Source of the DNA: Marixanthomonas sp963974425
GTDB lineage: Bacteria > Bacteroidota > Bacteroidia > Flavobacteriales > Flavobacteriaceae
Direction of reading: 5' to 3'
Length of the DNA: 24,841 bases
NCBI RefSeq assembly: GCF_963974425.1
Contig: NZ_CAXBCK010000053.1
Coordinates: forward strand, 1-24,841
Shown: positions 7,353 to 15,958 of the stretch, one piece after another
Position numbering within the stretch: position 1 is the first letter of the stretch
Layout: each line of letters opens with the position of its first letter
Program-made: the position numbers and the translations under genes
Notes under the pieces: generated by a model
What the model was told of the DNA's origin: nothing
Seen by the model: the letters and a program-made list of their open reading frames with translations, nothing else
The model's database searches: none

Positions 7353-8726
7353 TTAACCAATGATGAACTTTCTTTTTTCATAGAGTTTTGGAATTGAAAT
7401 CCTCCAGCCGAAAGTATCTCTCAATTTTACCCGAAGTGTATCTTGTGCAGTGGCTTCACCATGAATTAGAAACACTTCTTCCGGGTTGTTTTTAATCTCG
7501 CTTACCCAATCCAGCAATCCGTTTTGGTCTGCGTGTGCCGAGAGGCTTTCTACGTGGTGAACAGAAGCTTTTACGGGATAATATTTTCCGAAGAATTTTA
7601 ATTCGTGTACATCTTCTAGCAATTGCCTTCCGCGAGTGCCTTCGGCTTGATATCCCACTAACAAAATATTGGTTTTTGGGTTGTCTATCAACTGTTTTAA
7701 ATAGGTAAGCACACGTCCGCCTGTAACCATTCCGCTACCGGCAATGACTACTTTTGGCCTTGGGTCGTCAATGGTTTCCCAGGTTTCTTTATATGAAGTA
7801 ACAATATTCATCCGGTTGCTCATAGCGTGAAATTGCTTAGGGGTCAATTTATGCCAATCTGGAAATCGTTCAAATACTGATAAAACATTATTCCCCATAG
7901 GACTATCAATAAAAATGGGAATATTGGGAATCTTGTTTTTTTGATAAAGCACCCATAGTAAATACATAAAAGTTTGCAACCGTTCTACAGCAAAAGATGG
8001 AATTATTAGTGTGCTACGCTCCTGAATTGTTTTTTGTATCAATTGTACCAAAATACTTTCTATATCTTCTTCAGGATGTAATCGGTTGCCATAAGTACTT
8101 TCCAAAAAGAGAAAATCGGCCCATTTTGGTTTTTCGGGTGGGAACAGCAACGCATCTTCGGTACGCCCAATATCGCCTGAAAAAACAAAGAGTTTTCCAT
8201 ACACTTCCAGTTCAATGAAAGTAGCACCAATAATATGACCATTGTACCGAAACCGGTACTGTATATCTTTGGTCAAGGTAATCCAAGTGTCCTTTTCCGC
8301 ATTTTTGAACAACCGCAAGGTAGCTTCGGCTTCTTTAGTAGTATAAAACGATTCGGCAGGTTGGTGTTTAGAGTATCCTTCCTTATTGGCGCGTTCGGCT
8401 TCTTCTTCATGTATTTTGGCGCTGTCCAGAAGTATAATTTCGGTAATGGCCAAGGTGGGTGCTGTCCCTATTATTTTTCCTCGGAAACCTTCTCTGAATA
8501 GGCGTGGCAAGTAACCGGTATGATCCAGGTGGCCATGAGTTAAAAGAACATAATCTATGGTTGAAACGTTTACAGGAAAAGGCTTCCAGTTTTCTTCTCT
8601 TAGTTTTTTCAGACCTTGAAACATTCCGCAATCTATCAAAAAATTGCCATCAGGTGTTTCTATATAAAACTTAGAACCGGTAACCGTACCGGCAGCACCT
8701 AAAAATTGAATAGTTACAGTTTTCAT
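7353..8726 (-). CDS. Metallo-beta-lactamase/beta-CASP RNase-like protein
   Basis: 457 residues. MBL fold with T-H64-G-H66-L-D68-H69 as the zinc motif, SGDIGR later, then a beta-CASP insert with GTRGRQLL, and SAHADQ and FLIHGE near the C-terminus. This order matches bacterial beta-CASP proteins related to RNA 3'-end processing factors (CPSF-73/Ysh1-like exonuclease family), which cleave RNA. It is cytoplasmic, with no signal or membrane segment. It starts 5 nt after the ATP-cone nuclease-like gene and is the last gene of the three-USP operon. RNA processing or decay under low energy is a reasonable inference; the substrate is unknown. Confidence 0.88.
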   Translation of the reverse strand: MKTVTIQFLGAAGTVTGSKFYIETPDGNFLIDCGMFQGLKKLREENWKPFPVNVSTIDYVLLTHGHLDHTGYLPRLFREGFRGKIIGTAPTLAITEIILLDSAKIHEEEAERANKEGYSKHQPAESFYTTKEAEATLRLFKNAEKDTWITLTKDIQYRFRYNGHIIGATFIELEVYGKLFVFSGDIGRTEDALLFPPEKPKWADFLFLESTYGNRLHPEEDIESILVQLIQKTIQERSTLIIPSFAVERLQTFMYLLWVLYQKNKIPNIPIFIDSPMGNNVLSVFERFPDWHKLTPKQFHAMSNRMNIVTSYKETWETIDDPRPKVVIAGSGMVTGGRVLTYLKQLIDNPKTNILLVGYQAEGTRGRQLLEDVHELKFFGKYYPVKASVHHVESLSAHADQNGLLDWVSEIKNNPEEVFLIHGEATAQDTLRVKLRDTFGWRISIPKLYEKRKFIIG

Positions 8727-8731
8727 AATAT

Positions 8732-9574
8732 TTAACTATTGTTACAGAGAATGGATATTTCAGAAAAAATACGCTGTTTTCTTTTTTCAGAGATGCCCAA
8801 ATGATCCAGATAAAATTTATCACTCAGTAATTGGCGGCACAAAACCACATCACGGCTTAACAGAAATTGCTTTTCGCGTTTTGACAATAAGGTTGAAACC
8901 GTAATTGGATAGAGTCCTAAACGATCGATCCGGTCTTTGAGCCCATTACCTGTTGGGTAATTCCAGCTTAATAGTTGTAAGCTTACACATAAGCCGTATT
9001 GCTCTGCATCTTTTGTAAAACGAGTATTTGTAACCACCCATCCTTCTTTAGGTATTGCTTTGTTTTCTTTGTCAGACTCTATGATGTCTTGAAACCGAGA
9101 ATGGATGTATAATGGTATTTTTACGTCGCAATTTCGACCTTCTTCACTGTGAAATTTACATTCAGCTAAAATATGGTGATTCTTTTTCTGGGCAATTACA
9201 TCAACCTCATGACTCACACATTTACCTTCCAACACCTTGCCTACTTTAATTTGATAACCTGAATATTGATAGAGGGCACCAATGAATTTTTCAAAGGGAA
9301 AGCCAGTAGGTCCCAGCTCGTAAATGGCTTTTTTCAATTTATACTTTGAAGCGTATTCCAGCTTTTTCTTTTTAAGCATCGCAAAAGCCCTATTGTATAT
9401 CTCTTTGGTAGAAATGCCTTGGTAAAGCTCGTCCCGCACGGTATTGGTTATTTTATCGATTGTTGCTGTATCGGCACCACTATGCCTAAGCGAAGCTTTC
9501 AGTTTTTCAATGGAAAACCGTACACGCTTCCCCGATGATTTTATCAATTCTATGCTATTTGTTTCAGGTTTCAT
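8732..9574 (-). CDS. ATP-cone plus PD-(D/E)XK nuclease-like protein
   Basis: 280 residues. The N-terminus (about 6-88) is an ATP-cone: IKSSGKRVRFSIEKLKASL and a helical bundle ending LKKAIYELGPTG, as in ribonucleotide reductases and NrdR, where it senses ATP/dATP. Residues about 92-195 look like a restriction-endonuclease (Mrr-like) fold: E95, then HEVDVIA with D125, then ECK (E138, K140). The remaining C-terminal part (220-280) is helical and unassigned. It lies 9 nt after one USP gene and 5 nt before the beta-CASP RNase. A nucleotide-gated nuclease is inferred from domains; activity is not known. No modification or specificity gene is nearby, so a restriction system is unlikely. Confidence 0.8.
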   Translation of the reverse strand: MKPETNSIELIKSSGKRVRFSIEKLKASLRHSGADTATIDKITNTVRDELYQGISTKEIYNRAFAMLKKKKLEYASKYKLKKAIYELGPTGFPFEKFIGALYQYSGYQIKVGKVLEGKCVSHEVDVIAQKKNHHILAECKFHSEEGRNCDVKIPLYIHSRFQDIIESDKENKAIPKEGWVVTNTRFTKDAEQYGLCVSLQLLSWNYPTGNGLKDRIDRLGLYPITVSTLLSKREKQFLLSRDVVLCRQLLSDKFYLDHLGISEKRKQRIFSEISILCNNS

Positions 9575-9583
9575 ATTTTAAAA

Positions 9584-10435
9584 CTATGAGCGTATGTCGT
9601 GCATAGCCAATACAGGTACTTTGGAGTGTACTCCTAAATCTTTTACTAAAGGGTTTGAAAAAATACTACTAAAAAAAGTATGTTTTTTATTGATAAAGGC
9701 TATCATCTCACTTTCCCTGCTCTGGACAAAACTATGTAGTCCTTTTTTTACATCAATGTTTTCCAAAGTATGGTGACTGAACTCTGTTGTTATTAAAATA
9801 TCTTCTAATAAAGCCTTGTTTTCTTCTTGCTCTTTACTCAGTTTATCTTCTTTTTTAATATGAAGGATGCACACAGGGGAATTTGTCAACTTTGCAATTT
9901 CTACTAAATGCTTTAATTCCCTTTGTTTAAAATGAGTTTTAAAACTTGTAGGGAATACAATCTCGTTGGGTTCTTTAAAGAAAAAAGTACCTGGAATGGC
10001 CAAAATCGGACAAAGCCGTATACCTTCCATCACATTAATAGTATTGCTACCAAAAATGACATCTTTTGAATCTGTTTCGCCACGGGTACCCATTACAATA
10101 AATTCAATATCCTTTTTTTCTATCATTCTCTTTATAACTTCGGTCAAGGGGCCAAATTCATTGTAAAAATAAAATCGATGCTCCGGTGAATCATCCCGAT
10201 AACTAAGTTGAGTTTTTAATTTGCTCATCTTTTTTTCTGAAGTTTCTTTTATTGACTCATAAGCTGCGTCACCGGGTTCTGGAATCAAGAGGTTTTCGGT
10301 TGAATAACCTCCTAGGTAAAATGTATTAAGAATATGAAATTCACATTGTTCGCCCTTAAAAAGGTTTATGGCATATGTAGTTGCATTCCATGCATTTTTT
10401 GAGAAATCGGTAGGTATTAAGATTTTCTTTTTCAT
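9584..10435 (-). CDS. Universal stress protein, two UspA domains
   Basis: 283 residues, starting MKKKILIPTDFSKNAWNA. The first UspA domain has the ATP-binding pattern GTRGETDSKDVIFGS (G-2x-G-9x-G-S). The second half (about 150-283) keeps the UspA outline (VCILHIKK, a final strand VPVLAMHD) without a glycine motif. Third USP of the operon that starts at 12201; 59 nt separate it from the previous USP, with no box in the gap, and 9 nt from the ATP-cone gene that follows. Cytoplasmic; probably an ATP-binding stress or energy-limitation protein. Confidence 0.9.
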   Translation of the reverse strand: MKKKILIPTDFSKNAWNATTYAINLFKGEQCEFHILNTFYLGGYSTENLLIPEPGDAAYESIKETSEKKMSKLKTQLSYRDDSPEHRFYFYNEFGPLTEVIKRMIEKKDIEFIVMGTRGETDSKDVIFGSNTINVMEGIRLCPILAIPGTFFFKEPNEIVFPTSFKTHFKQRELKHLVEIAKLTNSPVCILHIKKEDKLSKEQEENKALLEDILITTEFSHHTLENIDVKKGLHSFVQSRESEMIAFINKKHTFFSSIFSNPLVKDLGVHSKVPVLAMHDIRS

Positions 10436-10494
10436 GATTTATAAAGTTTAATTATAAGTGTTAATTGAAGGTTGGTTTTTAAGTAAGACTATTT

Positions 10495-11343
10495 TTAACC
10501 CTTTATAGGAATTACCATATAGGGTATCGAAGTGGTCTTCCCTATTTTCTTTACAACTGCTTCTCTAAATATGCGAGCAATTGCATTGTATCTGTGATAT
10601 ACCATCACCAGTAGGTCGATTCCTTCATCAATAACAAAACTATCAATAGTGTTTGCTATACTGCCTTCTTTAGAAATCCAATGGGTTTTTATTTTACAGT
10701 CTGTAAGGCCTTTTTTAATAAGTTTTAAGTGTTGTTGCTGTTGATTGTCCATAGTAGTTTTTTCACCTACATGCACTAAATGAATAGTTGATTGGTAGAT
10801 TTTAGCCAAAGCGAGCATAGGAGTTATCCCTAAGGTTGGAAATTCTTCGTTATAGTCTGTTGCAAAAGCTATTTCTGAAGGAATTGTATAATCCATCTCT
10901 TGAGGAACTACTAACAAGGGTGCATTTTTAATCTTCTTTATAACCTGGATGGTGTTACTACCCATTAACACATCTTCAGCTGCAGTGCGACCTTTGGTTC
11001 CCATCACAACCAAATCGATACTATATTTTATAATCAGTTTATTGGTACCTCGAACCAAGGACATGGAAGTGGAAATAAACTCGAAATTGTGTGATTTATT
11101 ATCACTATCTCGGTTAATACGATGAATGAGCTGTTTGCCATCCTTATCGGCTTCGTCGTACAGTTCGTCCATCAGTTTTTCAGATTTACCAATATCCACA
11201 CGGCTTGTAAGCGCAGAGACACTATCTGCAAATGAATGCAATAGGTAAAATTGTACATCCTCGTCACTAAAAAGTTTTACAGTATAAAACAACGCAGCAT
11301 ATGCATTGTTTGAAAAATCGGTGGGTATTAATATTTTTTTCAT
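10495..11343 (-). CDS. Universal stress protein, two UspA domains
   Basis: 282 residues, starting MKKILIPTDFSNNAYAA. ATP-binding pattern GTKGRTAAEDVLMGS in the first domain, near residues 116-130. The second domain is degenerate but ends with a UspA-like strand (TSIPYMVIPIKG). Second USP of the minus-strand operon, 12 nt after the first, so translation is closely linked. Function is inferred from the family: ATP-binding proteins linked to survival under starvation or low oxygen. Confidence 0.9.
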   Translation of the reverse strand: MKKILIPTDFSNNAYAALFYTVKLFSDEDVQFYLLHSFADSVSALTSRVDIGKSEKLMDELYDEADKDGKQLIHRINRDSDNKSHNFEFISTSMSLVRGTNKLIIKYSIDLVVMGTKGRTAAEDVLMGSNTIQVIKKIKNAPLLVVPQEMDYTIPSEIAFATDYNEEFPTLGITPMLALAKIYQSTIHLVHVGEKTTMDNQQQQHLKLIKKGLTDCKIKTHWISKEGSIANTIDSFVIDEGIDLLVMVYHRYNAIARIFREAVVKKIGKTTSIPYMVIPIKG

Positions 11344-11355
11344 TTTAATTAAATT

Positions 11356-12201
11356 TTATCGTGATAAATTTTGAAGTATTAAAAAGGGTACTTGTATTTT
11401 CAATCCTATTTTATCGATGGTGTTGCTGTATAGTATATCTTCTAAAAATGAGTGCCGATGATTTACCATCACCAGCATATCTATATCCTCTTCTTCTATA
11501 AAAGTATTGACTGTTTTTACTATGTCTTTGCCTGTTTTAGTATGAAACTGCCGGTAATTATCTTTTAAACAGGAACTTAAAAATGCTTTGTTGTCTTGTT
11601 GGCGAAACGACAGTTTTTCATAATCTGAAACGTATAGAAGGTGAATAGTAGCTTTAAATTTTTCACAAATGGTACTCAACAGTTTTATTTCCCTTCTTTT
11701 AAACGGCATAAGGTAAGGTGTAGGAAACAGTACTTCTTTAGGATGCCAATCTGCATATTTTGAAGGCATCGTTAAAACCGGACAGCTAACGTATTTTACC
11801 AATTGTAATGTATTGCTCCCAAAAGTAAGGTCGCGGTCATCGGTATGTCCCCGGGTTCCCATTACAACGATATCGCTGTTATCGGTTTCTGCTAATTCGT
11901 TAACAGCATCTACTAAGTTTAAAAAAACAGCTTTGACCATATAATCGTGTCTTGGGTTGGGAGAAGCTTCTTTTACGAATGTTAAAAGGTTTTCTAGCTC
12001 TTTTTCAGCACTTTGCTTTGTTTTTTTCTTGTATTCTTCAAAAAGGGAACGAGACATGTCTAGGTTATTTTCATACACCTCATCGGCAAAAGCATGAAGA
12101 AGTGTAATTTCGCAACGATCATACTTAAAAAGTTCTACTGCATATCGTACTGCATTACGAGCATTTTCTGAAAAATCGGTCGGGATGATTATTTTTCGCA
12201 T
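11356..12201 (-). CDS. Universal stress protein, two UspA domains; first gene of operon
   Basis: 281 residues from the ATG at 12201 (MRKIIIPTDFSENARNA). A GTG three codons upstream (12210) is possible, but the ATG matches the sister proteins and leaves a normal distance (24 nt) to the -7 element. ATP-binding pattern GTRGHTDDRDLTFGS in the first domain; the second domain is degenerate. It heads the run usp-usp-usp-ATP-cone nuclease-beta-CASP RNase, with gaps of 12, 59, 9 and 5 nt, controlled by the box at 12256-12269. Confidence 0.9.
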   Translation of the reverse strand: MRKIIIPTDFSENARNAVRYAVELFKYDRCEITLLHAFADEVYENNLDMSRSLFEEYKKKTKQSAEKELENLLTFVKEASPNPRHDYMVKAVFLNLVDAVNELAETDNSDIVVMGTRGHTDDRDLTFGSNTLQLVKYVSCPVLTMPSKYADWHPKEVLFPTPYLMPFKRREIKLLSTICEKFKATIHLLYVSDYEKLSFRQQDNKAFLSSCLKDNYRQFHTKTGKDIVKTVNTFIEEEDIDMLVMVNHRHSFLEDILYSNTIDKIGLKIQVPFLILQNLSR

Positions 12202-12225
12202 AGTTGGCACTGTTTATATTAGAAC

Positions 12226-12269
12226 CAAAGTTAGCGTGACTTAACCTAAAATACTATGACATTTATCAG
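12226..12269 (-). promoter_or_regulatory. Promoter of the USP/nuclease/RNase operon with CRP/FNR-like box
   Basis: Minus strand: box CTGATAAATGTCAT (12256-12269), 22 nt, then TAACTTTG (12226-12233), a perfect TAnnTTTG. The box also faces the divergent small membrane protein gene at 12306, but on that side only a poor TATTCTTA at 21 nt is present, so control in that direction is uncertain. Confidence 0.77.
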
Positions 12270-12305
12270 TTAACCATTTGACATTTAGCGTATTCTTAAG
12301 AATAT

Positions 12306-12563
12306 ATGTTACGCACTATGTTTATCTTTAAAGAAAAGATGAAGCTTTCTGCCATTTCTTGGTTAGTCATTACAACACATGTGTTATTGACAGTGACTGT
12401 TTTTTCGGTTCTGGAATTTTCCTTTAATTGGGTGTTTTACCTTACCGTATTGGGACAGGTCTTTTTTATTTATACGGTTTATAAAATATTGACAGATACT
12501 TATACCACCGATAAAACATTTAACGATTTCTACGAGGATTCACCCATTGAAAAAGATGAATAA
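12306..12563 (+). CDS. Small two-helix membrane protein of unknown function
   Basis: Up to 85 residues. Two hydrophobic segments, about 15-35 and 39-60, then a polar acidic tail (TDKTFNDFYEDSPIEKDE). Internal ATGs at codons 5 and 12 (MKLSAISWLVIT) are also plausible starts; the codon-12 start gives 74 residues, and the first leaves a rather long N-terminus. No recognisable domain. It is divergent from the three-USP operon and shares its control region, and converges with the USP at 12587 with a 23-nt gap. Its position among stress genes suggests a related role, but nothing in the sequence says what. Confidence 0.65.
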   Translation: MLRTMFIFKEKMKLSAISWLVITTHVLLTVTVFSVLEFSFNWVFYLTVLGQVFFIYTVYKILTDTYTTDKTFNDFYEDSPIEKDE

Positions 12564-12586
12564 CCAAAATGTAAACGTTATTTGTT

Positions 12587-13420
12587 TTATTCGTGAAGTA
12601 CCAAAAAAGGGACTTCAGTTTGATAGCTCATTTTTTTAACGGTAGGTCTAAATAAGATACGTTGAAAAAAGTTGAGATTTTTAGCCACCATGGCTATTAT
12701 ATTAATCTGCTTTTTTTCTACAAATTTTTGAATGGCTTCTTCTAAATCAGAAGTATTACAAGTATGAAATCTATGCTGTATTTCTTCTAAACTATCCTTT
12801 AGAAAAGTTTTATTTTTTTCCTGCACTTCGGTTAATGGTACGTTTTTACCCCTAACGTGAACCACATGCAAAAAAGAGTGATGCAATTGCGTTACATTTT
12901 TTAATGTTTTTACAATCCGTTCTTTATAAAGTAAGTTGAAGTCTGTAGGAAATGCAATATGTTTTGGTTCCTCAAATTGGGAATTTTCCGGAATAACCAA
13001 AACAGGACATTTTACCTTTGTTATTACATCGCCAGCATTACTACCCAAGGTATATTTTTTAATACCCGACGCCCCTTTAGTCCCCATGATGATAAGGTCA
13101 ATTTCATTTATTGTAATTTGAGTGCGTACACCTTTTATAAATGAAGTATATTCAATGCTAGTCTTGTAACTATGGTCATTAAAATAATATTGGGTAAGAA
13201 TTCTATTTTTTAATTCCTGTAATTGAGTAGTAACTGTAATTTTATCTTGAGTAGCAAGTACTATCCCACTTCCTTGAATTTCAGGTCCCATTTCAGTACT
13301 AGTAGTGTTATTTACATGCAATAAATAGAATGTTACACGCACTTCTTTCAATAAAGAAATAGCATATTCAATCGCATTCCACGAATTATCTGAAAAATCA
13401 GTCGGGATTAATACATTCAT
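12587..13420 (-). CDS. Universal stress protein, two UspA domains; own promoter
   Basis: 277 residues from the ATG at 13420 (MNVLIPTDFSDNSWNA); a GTG directly before it is a weaker choice. ATP-binding pattern GTKGASGIKKYTLGS in the first domain. The second domain is degenerate, ending VPFLVLHE. It is alone on its transcript, between the small membrane protein gene and the regulator gene at 13546. The promoter at 13442-13485 has the shared box, 21 nt before the start codon. Confidence 0.9.
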   Translation of the reverse strand: MNVLIPTDFSDNSWNAIEYAISLLKEVRVTFYLLHVNNTTSTEMGPEIQGSGIVLATQDKITVTTQLQELKNRILTQYYFNDHSYKTSIEYTSFIKGVRTQITINEIDLIIMGTKGASGIKKYTLGSNAGDVITKVKCPVLVIPENSQFEEPKHIAFPTDFNLLYKERIVKTLKNVTQLHHSFLHVVHVRGKNVPLTEVQEKNKTFLKDSLEEIQHRFHTCNTSDLEEAIQKFVEKKQINIIAMVAKNLNFFQRILFRPTVKKMSYQTEVPFLVLHE

Positions 13421-13441
13421 CACGTTACTTTCACTTTATAG

Positions 13442-13485
13442 CAAAAATACTCTGATGATTTTGTGCAAAGAATGACAACGGTCAG
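13442..13485 (-). promoter_or_regulatory. Promoter of the USP at 12587 with CRP/FNR-like box
   Basis: Minus strand: box CTGACCGTTGTCAT (13472-13485), 22 nt, then TATTTTTG (13442-13449), a perfect TAnnTTTG. The box lies 60 bp past the end of the regulator gene whose product is the best candidate to bind it. Confidence 0.77.
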
Positions 13486-13545
13486 TTTTAAAGAAATACC
13501 TAGTTATTTTAAATAAACCCAAAGCATCCTTCAGTAACAAAAAAG

Positions 13546-14598
13546 CTAGTCTTCTTGTTTTAGCCCTTCCAAGTCTAAAATACGGATGTTTCGCCCTTCG
13601 ATTTCAATTAACCCTTTTTTCTTAAAACCTGATAGGGTACGAATAAGGCTTTCGGTTGCAATTCCAGCTACACTGGCAAGGTCGTACCGAGAAATTTTGA
13701 TAGCATCTTCCGGTTTTTTATTGAGTATTTCTGCAAATTGAAGAATGGTCTGTGCCGTTTTTCTTCTAACAGAACTGTAGGCCATTTGTAGCAGCTGTTC
13801 CTTCACATCGGAAAGGGTGTCGGTCAATACGTTCATTAATTCTAAGGATACATTTTTGTTTTTTCCTAATATTTCCTTGAGATCGGTAATGGCTACCCCG
13901 GCCAGCTCAACATCTTCTACAGCAGTGGCAGATTCAGTATAAGGTACACTTTCCATTAATGAGGTAAATCCTAAAAAATCATCGGCTTTGTACAAAGTTG
14001 TAATAAGTTCCTTTGCACTATCGTCCATTTTATGGGTTTTAACTACTCCCTTTAAAATAAGGTAAATCATAGTGGCATATTGCCCTTCTCTAAAGATAAC
14101 CTCTCCTTTTTCAATAGTGAGTATTTTTCCGTGGTCATCAAAAAAGTTTTTAAGCTCGTTTAGGTTACGAACACCATCCTTGTTGTCTTTCTCTGAAGGT
14201 ATTTTCCCCTCCATCATTTTTGAAAGCAAGCTTGCTTTGGCCAAACGACTTTCAACAGCGCTCAATAGTTCTTCTTCTTCAAAAGGTTTGGTAAGGTAAT
14301 CGTCAGCACCCAGGTTCATCCCCTTTCTAATTTCTTTATGCTCTGTTTTAGCCGAAAGAAAAATAAACGGAATATGGTTTGTTGTATCATCTAAAGAAAG
14401 AGATTTAAGAACACCATATCCATCTACTTCGGGCATCATGATATCGCAAATGATGATATTGGGGATTTCTGCTTTCGCTTTTTCTATGCCTATTTTTCCA
14501 TTGGGGGCAGTGATTACGTTGTAATTAGAAAGTTCTAATAACTCTTCAGTATTTTCACGCAGGGCTGCATCGTCTTCAATTAAAAGAATGGTATTCAT
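13546..14598 (-). CDS. Receiver-CRP/FNR hybrid response regulator
   Basis: 350 residues. A receiver domain (1-120) with D9/D10, phospho-acceptor D52 (IICDIMMPE), S82 and K104 (YLTKPF). A linker (121-148), then a cyclic-nucleotide-binding-like beta-roll (about 150-265; FREGQYATMIYLILKGVVK), a dimer helix and a CRP-type winged helix (275-345). The recognition helix reads ATESLIRTLSGFKKKGLI; E316 and R320 align with FNR E209/R213 and CRP E181/R185, which read the GA of TGA half-sites. No FNR-type N-terminal cysteines, so phosphorylation replaces an iron-sulfur sensor. It is 32 nt after the kinase gene and is its likely partner. It is the best candidate to bind the seven TGA-N6-TCA boxes in this window. 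Confidence 0.9.
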   Translation of the reverse strand: MNTILLIEDDAALRENTEELLELSNYNVITAPNGKIGIEKAKAEIPNIIICDIMMPEVDGYGVLKSLSLDDTTNHIPFIFLSAKTEHKEIRKGMNLGADDYLTKPFEEEELLSAVESRLAKASLLSKMMEGKIPSEKDNKDGVRNLNELKNFFDDHGKILTIEKGEVIFREGQYATMIYLILKGVVKTHKMDDSAKELITTLYKADDFLGFTSLMESVPYTESATAVEDVELAGVAITDLKEILGKNKNVSLELMNVLTDTLSDVKEQLLQMAYSSVRRKTAQTILQFAEILNKKPEDAIKISRYDLASVAGIATESLIRTLSGFKKKGLIEIEGRNIRILDLEGLKQED

Positions 14599-14630
14599 AA
14601 CATGATTTTATCTGTGAAAGTAATCCTTTC

Positions 14631-15860
14631 TTATTTAACTTTTATTGGCAGGGTTACCATAAATGTACTCCCTTCACCTTCTTTGCTATTAAACACTATC
14701 TGCCCGCCAAGATTTTCTAAGTGACTTTTAATAATATTAAGTCCAATACCTGTGCCGGCGTTAAGCAAAGCATTTTCGGCACGAAAATAACGATTGAATA
14801 TATACTTCTGCTCTTTCTCTGGAATTCCCATACCCTCATCAGCAACCTGAACGGTAAGTTTTTTTTCACTTGCCTTTGCTTTAACTTCAATGACATCCCC
14901 TTCCGAAGAATATTTAATTGCGTTATTTATTAAATTGGTCAGAATTAATTCAAGAATTTTTTCATCGAATTCCAAGGTAATGTCATCAATATTTTGCGGG
15001 TATTCAATGCGCTGTCCATCCTTTAACATCATATTGGCATCGTAAATTACCTCGTTCACAACTTTGCTTAAAGGAAAGGTACTAAATTTGTAAACGGTTT
15101 TCCCGGCTTGTAAACGCTCAATCGATAAGAAATCGTTTAAAATATTATCTAGGTATTTAACCTTTGCTTTAATTGTTTTTAAATGTTTTTCGCGTTTATC
15201 CTGTTGCTCTTCTTTTGTGTATTTACCAATAAGTGTGGTAGATGTATGTATACCGCTCAGTGGGGTTTTAAACTCATGAGAAACCATAGAAAGGAACTTT
15301 GTTTTCAATTCATTGAGTTCTCTTTCTTTCTGTAAAGATTCTTTTAATTTGTTTTCGGCTGCTCGTCGTTTCTCTACTTCTTCTTGCATTTGAGCCACCG
15401 TGTTTTCCAAAGCTTGGGTACGCTCGGTAATTTTGTCTTCCAAATTGGCATTAAGCTCTCTTATTTCAGATTCTTGTTGTTTTCGTACGGTGATATCACT
15501 TACTAATGCCATAACGTAGGCATTTTCATAAATTTGAAATGGATTGAGCCCTGCTTCAACAGGAAATTTAGTACCGTCTTTTCGTAGCCCATACAAATCG
15601 CGCCCATGCCCCATTTGCCTTCTATCACTATGATCTATAAAATTATTGAAGTGTTTTCTGTGGTTTTTGTGATAATCTTTAGGTATTAATAGGTTAAGAT
15701 CTCTCCCTAAAAGTTCATTATCCTCATATCCAAACATGGTGTTTGCTGCTCCATTACTAGCTACAATTTCCTGTTTTTCATTAACAATGATGATACCTTC
15801 TGAAATAGCTTCGGAAAGCAGTTTAAATATATTCCCTTTTTTCTCTTCGAAAACGTTCAC
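14631..15860 (-). CDS. Soluble PAS histidine kinase, FixL-like PAS domain
   Basis: 409 residues, no membrane segments. PAS domain 10-125, coiled coil about 128-185, HisKA with H195 (SMVSHEFKTPLSG), ATPase with N313 (LINNAIKYS), DEGMGIP (341-347) and GTGIGL (369-374). In the PAS, IPKDYHKNH (59-67) and GHGRDLYGLRKDG (84-96) align with FixL so that H67 falls on the haem-ligand His and R87 on the distal Arg. These residues also occur in PAS domains without haem, so oxygen sensing is a hypothesis. The start is a GTG directly after an in-frame TAG, with a perfect TAnnTTTG (TACTTTTG, 15865-15872) only 4 nt upstream; the mRNA may be leaderless. It is the partner of the regulator at 13546. Confidence 0.88.
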   Translation of the reverse strand: MNVFEEKKGNIFKLLSEAISEGIIIVNEKQEIVASNGAANTMFGYEDNELLGRDLNLLIPKDYHKNHRKHFNNFIDHSDRRQMGHGRDLYGLRKDGTKFPVEAGLNPFQIYENAYVMALVSDITVRKQQESEIRELNANLEDKITERTQALENTVAQMQEEVEKRRAAENKLKESLQKERELNELKTKFLSMVSHEFKTPLSGIHTSTTLIGKYTKEEQQDKREKHLKTIKAKVKYLDNILNDFLSIERLQAGKTVYKFSTFPLSKVVNEVIYDANMMLKDGQRIEYPQNIDDITLEFDEKILELILTNLINNAIKYSSEGDVIEVKAKASEKKLTVQVADEGMGIPEKEQKYIFNRYFRAENALLNAGTGIGLNIIKSHLENLGGQIVFNSKEGEGSTFMVTLPIKVK

Positions 15861-15896
15861 CTACCAAAAGTAAGAAAATTAAAACAGAAGTGAAAC

Positions 15897-15940
15897 CTGA
15901 TTTATATCATTTAATAAACAGCTTTCATTGGTTAATTTTA
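15897..15940 (+). promoter_or_regulatory. Promoter of the TerB-like operon with CRP/FNR-like box
   Basis: Box CTGATTTATATCAT (15897-15910), 22 nt, then TAATTTTA (15933-15940), 18 nt before the ATG at 15959. The box lies between the kinase gene (minus) and this operon (plus). Toward the kinase, a TAnnTTTG (15865-15872) lies 24 nt away, so weaker autoregulation of the sensor is possible. Confidence 0.72.
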
Positions 15941-15958
15941 TACTGTAAATATTTAATT

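Noticed and set aside
8732..9574. Restriction-modification system
   Set aside because: An Mrr-like core is present, but there is no methyltransferase or specificity gene, and the ATP-cone plus USP/RNase operon argue for another role.
12256..12298. The three-USP box as a promoter for the plus-strand gene at 12306
   Set aside because: The only -7 candidate in that direction is TATTCTTA at 21 nt, poor in sequence and spacing; left as uncertain.
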